Part shown: one piece after another, positions 10,244-22,200 of the stretch
Layout of the letters: every line of letters begins with the position of its first letter
Position numbering within the stretch: position 1 is the first letter of the stretch
Source: Trichoplusia ni
Lineage: Eukaryota; Arthropoda; Insecta; Lepidoptera; Noctuidae
Direction: 5' to 3'
NCBI RefSeq assembly: GCF_003590095.1
Contig: NC_039481.1
Coordinates: 9,579,895-9,643,894, forward strand
DNA length: 64,000 bases
Made by a program: the position numbers and the translations under genes
Notes under the pieces: generated by a model
The model's database searches: none
The model's input: only the letters and a program-made list of their open reading frames with translations
What the model was told of the DNA's origin: nothing

Positions 10244-13200
10244 ATGGCACACGAAATGAAAACACTCAATGGACGGAAAGAAGTCAGTATTAGTGCTAAT
10301 TATACATTAAAAAAAGAGTTAAGAATACTAATTTTACTCATTTTAAATTCGGTGATATAAAAAAGTAAAAATTTTGCAATATATAACGGAACAACAATTT
10401 AAAAATGGAAACAGTTTAAAATTATTTTGAGATTAGGCTATTAATTTTTGAATGCGTGCTTATCGAGTCCATGGTTACTAAATCTGTGAATGGAACGGAA
10501 AATGAATTTCAGTTTAAAGTGTGAATAAGAATTTTATATCAAAACTCTCGTATTTACAAACGTGACCGGTCACGTGTGAGTTTTTCATTCATTCGGTTTC
10601 GTTTATGTGATTAATTTTAGTGAAAAATATCATTTTATGTTGTTGTATATGGCGTGTATGTGAAACATTGTTGCTACTTATTCCATAGCTAGTTTTAAAG
10701 GCATCTTCCAGTCATTTTTTTTTCATAATTCTCAAAGTTTCAAACGTACGAGTAGTTCAACATCGTTTTAAAGCTGGGATACCATCCGGGGAGCGTAAAG
10801 GGAAATGAAGTGATGATAAATTCATTCATTCTTTCTCAAAACACATGAATTGAATACATACGGACGTTCATTAAGTTTGTGAAACACTGGTGGCTAAAAT
10901 GATTTAGTGAAGCACTCCTATGGCATAAAATCTTTTAAATGTTTAATTGAAAATGTCTTAATTAATAAGTATAAAAATTATATATAGGTTGATATTTTCT
11001 GTTGTAAATATAATTTTAAAACGAGAAATATTTTTGCCAATATAAATTGATAAAGTTAGCAATTATATTCTTGCTTCGGTATTAGTTAATATTTCTTGTT
11101 GACAATGCTTGATAACTGGAACAGTAATTTCGTAATATTTTAATGATGTGAATCCATTCACATTTGTTATCAGCTTTTTATAATTATTTTGACATTTGTT
11201 CCGGTTAATAGGCATGAAACGTCTTTTATGATAAAAAAATATTTTTCTGATCAATTTTGGAATATAAAATTGAACTTGACGATTAACTTTAATGCGGGTG
11301 TGTATTATTAATGAATTAGTTTTAAAAAATAACTTTTCAACTGCAACTTCCAATATAGAATAGACTAGCAGTCGCTCTAGCCAAGTGACATTTCTAGAAT
11401 AACTTCTATAACGCTAAAATGTATGACAATGACTTTTTGTTCCGATAATCTTTGAACTGTCATCTACATACATTCGAGAGTTTTTATATTGACGTTAACG
11501 GTTGTAGAAATCTCACTTGGCTAGAGGTTCAGTATTAAAAGATAGCGGTAGTTATGCAAAAAGTATTTTCTAAGCTCGTACCGAGAAAACTGCGCATCCG
11601 TTCAAGCATTTCCAGCAGAATGGGCCAATAAAAGACATATTTTTTTATTAAGTAAGCTATATTAAACTTTACAATAGTTAGTACTTTTCCATCGTAAAGA
11701 ATTTAAAGATTACCGTTATTATACGGCCTACATTGAAACTATTATTTTCCGCTCTCAAATAACATTAAAAAAACAACGTGTTTATATCAGCCTAAACCAC
11801 AGATGGTACAATGTACGTAGAAGTAGACTTGATATCCGCAATTCACATGAGACAAATATTTGTGTGGTCCACTTGAACGTATCACGTTTGCCTGGGAACT
11901 ACGACAAAAATATTGCTAAGTGGGTACTTCAGTGACACTCACCACTATTTATTAAGGTTCGCCAACAGCTTCTGCCTACATTAAACAACATTTACATATG
12001 ATAATACGCAACACGAATTTTAAAGAAAGTCTGAATTAAGCGTAATATTAACAAATTAGTAAAAAAACAAACAATAAAATGTATTGATATGATTTCTAAC
12101 AGAGGCTCCGTATTTCTGTAAGCTATAATCCGGGATAAATGTGATGATTGAAGAAAGTCCTTTGACCTACAGTGGGACACTAATAGGATAATAATACCTC
12201 GCTAGTGTTGCCCCCTGCTGACAATAGAGGCGATATAATGGGGTGTCCATATTTGTACCTGCCTAATTATAATTGCATTTTCATGTGTTTATAAGCTGGT
12301 GCAGGAAACGATCCCATTTACCTAATACTATCGTAACAATAGCCCTAATTAGTTATCTCCACTATTTGCGAGATTTCAGCTACCTTAAGCCGTCCATGTT
12401 CTTATATAGAGCACGGGTGGATGGGGCCTGGTTGATGCCCATCACATTTTAGATTAAAATTCTTAAGGCTGTGTCCCCGTCTACGCCTTTAAAAAGAACC
12501 GGGTCTCTTCCAATGAAGATATCCCGTGAGTGAAAAGAGACATAAGCCCCTTAATGCGGGAGTCGATTATTTTTAAGAAAACAAGGAATAATTGGGACGA
12601 TGATAATCTGTATAGTAACCTTGACTTATTTCTCGCTACGTTCCTGGTCAAACATGAATTCGACATTTACAGTTTTCCGTTATTGTGGCACTTACTGACA
12701 ATCATATCTATTATCTGACGTATAATATTTGTAGGTATGTATGTAGATTATGTACCTATCTAATCTATCTAATAATATCCAATAAGGCGTTTCGTTTTAG
12801 GATTTTAGATCAATCTTCAAATCAGTCCAACATTGAATTGACAAGTTTAATCTCTTGTTAGTCGGATGCTGTGATTAGAAAGAAATGGATGTGTAGTCTT
12901 ACCTCTTTCCAATCAAATAGATTTTTTTCTGTCAAAATCATATTTTTCTTTTCTCAAAATCTCATGCTTCGCTTAAGGCTTTGATAGATCGTCTACCTAC
13001 GACGCTCGCATTGAATATTCGTAGCTTTAAAATCCATAAGAGATAGGCGTTGTCTGTGTACCTGTACACCCGCTACGTCGCCAGCGTAAAAAAGTAACCT
13101 ATGTCCTAATCCGACCGATAATTCCCTAATTAACATTTTACTACAAAACTAATCAACATTTCAAAAAAGAAAGAAAAAACCTCAATATACGGAAATAGCG

Positions 13201-16200
13201 AGTTAATTCAACATGAAAAGAAGTTTGGATGTTAAAACTTTTGAGCTTGGTCGCAAAGCATGTTGGTTATTTGTTTTCAATTAAATCTATCGTTGTCCTT
13301 CTCGAAAACAATATTAAAAAAATAGGACCTAGAATGTACGGAGCTGAATATATTTTATACTCTTACCAATAAAAACTTAAAGCAAAAACGCTTGTATTCG
13401 CGACTATTTATAATTTTAATGATTTATACAAAACCTGCTTCGTATGCTAATCAAGAATTTTTGACCGTGACCTGGCAATGGTTTTAGCATAAGCATTATT
13501 CACAGTCTGGTTATTAGATTAGCTATTTACATTAATATTACTATTAGATTGCATTGATAAGTTTTATGTCATTCTGATTAACTGATTACAATATTATGTT
13601 TCAAATATCTGTTGTGCATTTACTTTGAGTGGGACGTTTTTCAATACAGCATGTTTGATATAATACCAGGGTATAATGTAGGTACGTCATACTGCTGGGC
13701 ACAGGACTCTTTTCAAAACCACGTTACCACGCTAGAGCTGCTAGCTGCGCTAGAGCCAGAGCTTTGCAGTTACCTTTGACTGCTTGTCCGGACTATAAGC
13801 GAGGGGTTCTGTGACTTGTGTCTCGAACTTGCCACTCGCGAGAAAGCTCAACATAATAAACCTTACGCCTGGGGTGAGTCGAAGTCTAGTATTTTACCCC
13901 TTCAAATAAAAACTTGCAGTTGTAAAGCTTAAGCCGGTGTCTCTTTTTTACCGTGTAGTTAGTCATAGCACAAGCACAGAGCAGTAGAGTATGTTTCTAG
14001 TAACCTAACGTTTCTAATATATTAATTATTTACCTAACCTAGTTTGCTTACCAATCTTATTTATATGCAGCCGGACACTGTTATTTAGTTGAAGGCACCG
14101 GCTATCGGACCTCCTTAACGTACTTAATTAAGTAACAAAGCGTCCCTGATCAAGACTATCCGAAAATACGCTCACTCAAGGTCCAAAACGAGAACGTTCC
14201 CAAAACCTTGAATTTGCCGAGTTTGTCCTTTGAAAACTTGCCAAGGAAGGCTCAATAGTGGCTTTGACTTAAACTGTGCTATCTTATCCAAGGCTGTACA
14301 TTAGTGGTTACTTTCTATTTAAATGCTGTGCTTATTTAAATCAAGACCTACATAAACAGCTATCTTTACTGCAATCCGAGGGTTTTTAGTTTGTTTATGT
14401 GTCGCTTACCCGAATGCTGTATTTATTTGTTTTTTAGCTTTAAAGAAATTGTATTTAGGACTGCTTTATTTGGTTAGGTCTTATTAAATTCTAGCTAGCT
14501 TTGCATATAGCCTTTATGCAAGTTTATGAGCATTTATTACTACAAAATGTAGACTTCATATAATAAAGCAAAAATTTCGAAGAAATGTTGACAAATAATG
14601 GTTTAGAAAGGTCAGGTAGCTATCTAATCAAACCATCTACATACCTACCCAACCTCGAGGTTTGACTTTTTTTGCAGAACGTTGCAGACTTTTCATTGTT
14701 TACAAACTGCAATATTACGCAGAGAAAATCCTGAGTCATACTTTCCTCTGCGGTAGAAAACAAAGGGCAAATTATGAGTGGACTTCCCACCACGCGGCAA
14801 CGGTCGATGCATAAAAGTAGGGTTGGTGACTCACACCTTCACATCTGGCACATTTGAATGTGAATTGGATCCCTCCTGAAAACTAAATCGTCTACTAGGT
14901 TCATCGTCAACACCCTTAGGTCTTGTAGAAGTCATGTTAAAAATACATTATTACAAGTATTGTTCAGCTGCATTTCACATAATTATAAAATATAGTAGCT
15001 AGCGTAAACTGAATGCTATCGGCGAAAGTTTCGTTCGTTTAACCAATCGTCGTTGAAGAGTGTTTTCGGTGAACCGTTACATCGGCGAAGGATTCATTCG
15101 GACTACCAAGCGTCGATAAATAATATTTTCGGCGAAACGTTTCATCGGTCAATATTTTTTTCGTTCAACTAACCGTCGGAAAATCGTCCTTTTGGCAAGC
15201 GGTATTTCGGAATACCATACGTAGCTCCTCTACTACTGTACTTTACTATTAATTTGCTAAGTTACCCAGCGATTATTGAAGTGTTTACTGTAACCTTGGT
15301 AATAAAGCATCGATCGCTTGCCTATTGCATAACTATCGCCTATTGATAGTGCTTTGTTTAGTCACAAGCTTCAAGCTGTTGACGTCGGCTGTTTGAGCAT
15401 TGCTTTATGTACCTACCTACCCTGTACTAAGTATAATGCTTTTCTGATGCAGGACGTATATCTCCTCCTCTTAAGACATCTATAAGGAAAGATTCAGCAT
15501 GCAGTGCGATGTTTAAGGGATGGTATTTTAATGGCTAACTGCATCATACAGTTCATATTGTTGGTAATATAAAAAAACTAACATCAATCAAAATTGATTA
15601 AAGCATTGAGTAAGCATAATAAAGATAAAAGCTCGAAGTATTATAAGCTTAAATAATATAGACTAGCGACGGTCAACACCTCATATTTTTTACATAATCC
15701 AGTCCCTTTCAAAACGTAATGAGACTATACTAGTTTCAAATTACATAAAATCGTAAGAGAAAGTTCAGTATATGGCTACTGAGGACATTCAACAAAACAG
15801 ACAGCGCTCTACATGACATGGAGCATTGTCTCTCTTACACCGCTGCAATAAGACGTGTCTGTAAGCCCCTGTCGCAATATGGCGCCTATCACCGCGACGT
15901 CACAACATGAATACCTAAACGATCAGATATTTCCCCCGAGACCACGCTGTTACCAAGTTATTTACATCTTAATACATTTGCCTTTGTTTAGTAAAAGCTA
16001 AATCGCTATTGATGGCACCGCCCATCCCGTTAGCTATGTAGTTTCCCGAAAATGATCTAAAAACTGTCCTACGTGTTAATCCTGGTTAGAAAACTATGTG
16101 TATTCATGTTTTGGCTTCATCCGCTCAGTGGTTTTTGCCTGTAAGCGGAACAAAAATTCATAAGTACCTCCCTACGAACTTTCACGTTTATAATATTAGT

Positions 16201-19200
16201 TTGATTACTAAGGGTTTCTGTATCGTTTATTTGTAATTTATTTATTTATTTATTTATTTATTTAATTATTACACTAATCTACCATTACAGGTTACTTAAC
16301 CTAATGCGGTAGCTAGGACTAAATAAAGGTCTATGTATTTATGTGAACTAGGGTTTCAAAGATTGAATTATTATGCATATAGTTGCAGTTCTAAATTCCA
16401 GCAACTGTTTTAATATGTAATTTTCTGATAATTCTGATATGCACAGGCAATAAGTTAGACTGATGCACATCATTGCTCCTCCTGGAATTGCTTGTTGCTG
16501 CATTTATCTGCCGGATTCGTCCTGTTCTGCACGAATGTCAATTTGGAATGACCTTGGGAAGAGTTTTAGCTACTGTTTATTAACTTGACATGACTGAATC
16601 CACTTAATCGATTAAACAATATTTCCCAAATAATTGTTATTATTTTTGCAAAAAGCATTATTGTAATAATAAACCAAATAGGGAATGCTTGTAATAAATT
16701 TAATATTGCTTTGATTACTTCCAGACATACAATATCGGACGATTTATAATAATAGTGGTGTAGTATTTGTGACAAAACCTCCTTAATACAAAGGTTACGT
16801 TAAAGAGGTTATATACCAGTTTATTAGTTCCCACCTCTACTTAGGACATTTCGACAGATGTCAAAACAAACTTCAGACATACGGTCTTACAAATAAAAAT
16901 AACACTATGCCCATACTATGCCTAGAAGACACTCACAATCCTCACGACAACCATCTCAGTCAAGATCTGGAAACCGACAGATTGGAGAGTCCGCATCTGA
17001 CAGCACCGTCTTCGCAAGTCAGGGTGACGCGCCGCGGATTAGGGAAACCAGCTCGGAAACATTTCGAAGACATACAGCCACAAATGCTAGACCTGCACGG
17101 ATTCTTAGACAAAACTCAGAACAACAGCCCGACGAGCAACATGAATGGCAACCACAGAGTTCAGATTATGCTCACCGGCTTTCGAGAACCGCAGCTATTA
17201 CTCAACTGCCGGCGGTCGCTGAGAGCGTTCTCGACTACGTCGAACAGCAAATTTTCGAGCGACAAATCACTGATTCCCATCAGACGAGCTCGAACCTGTC
17301 TCAGCAGCCAGCCAGCCTGAAAGACAGTACCACTGCGTTACGTGGTAGAGACCCGAGCGGGGGCCGGACACCGGAAGAGTTGCCGGAATACCAGGCTTCC
17401 ACATCTAGAGTGTGTAACATATCCTACTGAAATTGATTTATGAGTTTAGTTTCTCAAGTCAAAGTGTAAAAATAATAAATTTCGAAATATGGTTAATCAG
17501 CTATCAGAAGATCTCGATCAATTACAGAATAAATTCACACACGCTTACATGATTCATCAAAACGATTAAGCACCTACGCGGGTGGTTGCTAGCTATATCT
17601 ACGTTTGGGAATTTCAGAGATTTTTTCCGCTGACGCGATGCCAATATTACGATGGCATCGGATATGATATCGGAAAAAGTGATAAAGATTGCCGCAACTA
17701 TAAATTAAATTTCGTATTACATTTCACGTCAGAGGTTCTTCGACTTGGTCTAATAAGGACGCAGTATTTCCTAAAACTGAAGACGGTTACTTCATTACTT
17801 TTGGTAGCTAAATGCTCCGTAAAAATATAAATCTATAAAGGTCCGTGGAATCTACTATCGTAGCCAAGTTATTAGGTATTTGACAAATTGCATACAGCTT
17901 TTCCGGTTATTGAAATATAAACCCGCGTTCCCCTAGTACATCTTTAAGAGGAATGTTTTTGGTGATTACCTCTTGTTCTAGTTGAACAGGTGAGACGCAA
18001 AGTACGCCTTGTAGTCCTCCTCCCTTCTACGACGACAAAAGTTTTCCTGTCATTTACCGATTTTGAGGGCAATGATCGAAAGCATATGACATATACTTTT
18101 CTTGTTTCAGGAACAGGAGCCGGATTTCCCGATGAAGCACTCGGAGTCAGATGAGTTGGAAGATGTGTTGCGCCACGTGGGCGAGTTCGGGCGCTACCAG
18201 AAGATCCTGTTCCTCCTGCTCATGCCCTTCGGTTTCTTCTTCGCCTTCGTGTACTTCGTGCAGATGTTCATCACGCTGACGCCGGCGACGCACTTTTGTG
18301 CTGTACCCGAATTGGCGCACTTGGATTTGGAACTTAGGTCAGTAATGTGTTTTGGTATTCGGGGCAAAGCATGTGCAGTTTGACGAGTCCTGCGTTTGTC
18401 AAAATCTCACATGCGGATATTAAAACAAAGCTTTTTTACATCAATAACTTATGAACACTAATTGGTCCGTAGATTACGCTTGGCAAAAGGTTTCCATCAA
18501 ACACTAAAATATACATCGCAGTGGGCAAGTGTCGTTCGTCACTGTAAACCTTTATTCTTGGGAAGATCGCTGTGTGCTCAAAGGACGGGGGTTTGCCGCA
18601 TCTATAATGTAGCGGCTTACCTTTCAGCCTATACACGTTACTATGCACACTTAACGGGGCTCCTGAATACTTACCCAACCCCTCAAAGATCCTGAGAATT
18701 TTCAACCACTAATTATAATGGGGATGTAACAAAATTGAAAACTTGGTCATTGTAGATGCAAATCATTTAGTGATGAATTTGTTTATGTATAAGATTATTA
18801 CATATATGAATAGAATAAACGCTACATAATTTTATGATATTGTATGGTGGTCGATGAACTGAATTAACGTATAAACTATTTTTTGTAGCTGTAACTGACA
18901 TCCAACCGGTTGAAGTCGGGGTCTAAGGCTTATATAATAAAAATGGCAAGGCGAGTCTTTAAAAACATTCGATAAGAGAACCGCGTCATAGGGGACAGGC
19001 CCGATTTGGTCATGTTACTAATCTAATTACAATCTGCTATCATTTTTGACGTAACAAGTCGGAACTTCATCGACAAAATGTTGCCAGGTGACGCAAGAAT
19101 TTGTGATCCGGCTCATATGTGTTACGATATGGGTGAAGGTGTCAATAAAATTATGTCACACCTTACAAATATTTAATAGGCCCACGTAATTGGTTTTCTT

Positions 19201-22200
19201 TAATCTTATACTTCTTTGTAGTACGTAGTTATCTGGTTCTCAAATTACGAGGGGGTCATCAAGTCCACGCTACTAGACGATTTTCGTCTCCAATCGATTA
19301 CCGCCAAAACTAGTAAAGGTTCAATCCCAATCGTAGTTACCGCGTCCTTGTAGACACCAGGTATCGGTCTTCCAAATTACACTGCTAAGTTCGCATAGAG
19401 CATTAGGATGTAGTAATTTACCCTTAGCCGGATACAATTGTATCTGTTTCTGCTACCCAGAAAAAAGGTTAAAAGCGGTGTTTGGTATAGTTAAGATAAG
19501 TTTGGTTTATCACGTGAATATTTAGATAGGATCATACGTTAGAATGATGTTTAAATACGATGTGTAGTCATATATTTGATAAAAACGAATTGAGCGATTT
19601 GATAACTTTGTTAAAATTTGCAATTCATGCATGCTTGCATTAATTGGAGAGCGTTTAAGAGGCTTTTTTCATTTTGTCGTCGTGTCGTATTAAATCAGGA
19701 GTTAAACCATCAGGTCAATTTCATTATAAGGGTGTCCAATAACGACTAATAAAACACATGGACCTTTATCGCCAACTTGCAGCGAGCGAATGCGATCATC
19801 TACGCTTACACCAAATGCTAATGATTTCGGGGAAAAGTATGGCAAACCGTAGGACATCTATGGGCTGGTATTATAATACCGACGGGAAACTGTTGAAGGT
19901 TGAAGTCTACTAAGAAATAGTTCGAAGTACGACCTATTCAAATTACCAAATCAAGATCTTGAATTAGATAAGTTAATTAAATATAATTTTTGGGTATTAA
20001 CTGTTTACCTAAATAGTGGATGACAAGGCAAGATCAGTTGTTATTTCAATTGATTTGTATTCATTGACGATACGTAAGTGATAATGACGCTTAAAACTGT
20101 TTTAACAAAATTTAGCGCTAATTATCGATATGTTCCCGATAAACACTGGGAAATACTTTCAGCTTATAAATTTTTATGACAAATTAATTTACTTTATGAT
20201 CCCCAGGCGTGGAAACACTCCACGTTGTACAATCAGTAACATGATTTCACAGACTATAAGCTTTGCCATTTTTAACAATTAGGACTTAGAAAAAGTTAGC
20301 TTTAACACCTAAATCCTACTGAGACTTGTTAATAATTTTGGCAGTGCCTTAATACTCGTACTTGTGTGTATAGTAGTAGCTGTCACTTGCCAAAAACGCT
20401 GAAAAAAACAGTGAGGAAAGCGGCAAACCTGAGAATTTTTCAATGTGTATGTATGTTTATGAAACCACATCATCATCATTATCATTATCCACAGCCTTTG
20501 TCCTCGCACTGCTGGGCATAAGCCTCGAGCTAGCTTCATCCAGAACTACTTTAGCTTTAACTAAAAAAAAGTAACATCAGCCACCCCAAACGAAGGAGAA
20601 AAATTAAAAAATGAATCTTGATAACCAATTTCGTCGTATTCAATTACAGGCGAAATTTGACAGCACCTCTCCTCAAGACTGGTGGTTATGACAAGTGCAG
20701 GACCTTCGTCACGAACTGGACCCAAGTCCTGGAGACCTTGACACCTCCCTCGCCCGAGACCGAGACTGTTCCGTGCCGGGACGGGTGGGTGTACGACTAC
20801 ACTGATATACGATACAGTTCCGTTGTTACCGAGGTAAGAATATACTAGAAATTTATTGTAGTTACTCTGTACCTTACTTGAAATACAGACTGTCAAAGTG
20901 GAGGTTTTCAAGGACACTAAACAAATTAAGCCTTTGTGATTCAAGATCTAGGCCGAATAGAATTTGTGTAAAAAAAACTGTTTGTCCTACGTGAAGATTG
21001 CATCCACAGCTTACTGTGAGCAGCTGTTATCATCTTTGTTTTAGTATTGTGACAATACTGACACATGACATTTTTTAAAACCGTTATCGTCAGTAGAAAA
21101 GCCTCAAATGCAAAATGTATGGAAAGGACATGTTGTTTCGACTTAGGCAACTTGATCTGTTACCTCCATACATTAAAGTTTTTTATTAACGTTAACGACT
21201 GTTTAAATGACATTTGGCTTTAGCAGTGCTGTTCAGTCGGCTCATTTTCTTTTCGTTCCAGAGAGATTGGGTATGCGAGAACGCTGGTAACGTGCCTTTG
21301 GCGCAGGCCATATTTTTCGTCGGAGCAATCGTTGGAGGCCTCTTCTTTGGTTGGTTGGCTGACGAATATGGAAGGGTACCGGCTCTTATAGGTAAGTCTT
21401 GCTTTACCTAATATGTATTCCTGTCAACTGATCAAGATTTGTTAGTTAATTTTGTTAAAAAAAAATCCAACAGTAAATTTTCTCATGATTTTTAAAGTAA
21501 TAGGGAATTGTTATATTATTGTATCAATACTCCCGCAAGGTCCAGATCATACGAGGAAGTTGTAAAGGTGTTTCAGATTTCTATGCTGTTGTAATAATTT
21601 ATGCTTATTTATGTACCCTTTTATACGAACACGTATGTAAATATTTTTGAGTATAATCGTTTTTTTTTTACTACTCAGGATCGAACTTGGTGGGCGGGAT
21701 CGGCGGCATAATGACGATATACACAAATCATTTCATTGACTTCGCCATCTGCCGGTTCCTCGTCGGCATGGCTTTTGATAACGGCTTCATGATGGCATAC
21801 ATTTTAGGTAAGACTTTAGGACAGCAGTCCGTTTGTGTTAATATTGATAGGCCATAACACTAACTAGATGTGCCGAGTGGTTGAGGTCACCAAGCTAATG
21901 GTGTGATCAACGAATGCCTGTTCTGAGTCTGGGTGTCATTGCGCATGTGATTTGTATGTTTGTGAAACCCCCCGCGACACAAGGATTAAATTCCTTACAG
22001 CGGAAGCCGTTTTTTTTTAAAGCAAAGAAAAAAAAACCTACGCTATTATTCGTGCTGATCGTGTTCTCACGTTGATTTGATTTTAATCTTTTCCAACTGT
22101 TACTTGTCATCACCCAAACCTTGTCGAGCGACTGGCTATCTGAACGCAACTGGCTACCTCAACCCAATTAACTGGGCAGCACAAATACTCTAATCTTAAA

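Larger units (their letters stand above)
10283..18110 (+). other. Intron 1 of the transporter (as modelled)
   Basis: A 7.8-kb stretch, mostly AT-rich. It contains a MITE at 11.38 kb, a 63-bp tandem repeat at 15.0 kb, an (ATTT)n run near 16.24 kb, a 'ctgggcacagga' repeat-like block near 13.69 kb, and the ORF at 16.9-17.4 kb. If the true first exon is that ORF, most of this stretch becomes intergenic. Confidence 0.45.

Noticed and set aside
11063..11353. 96-codon minus-strand frame
   Set aside because: AT-rich, no motif, no splice context and partly abutting a MITE; it is within what chance allows in such DNA.
16236..16270. (ATTT)n run
   Set aside because: A simple microsatellite with nothing further attached.
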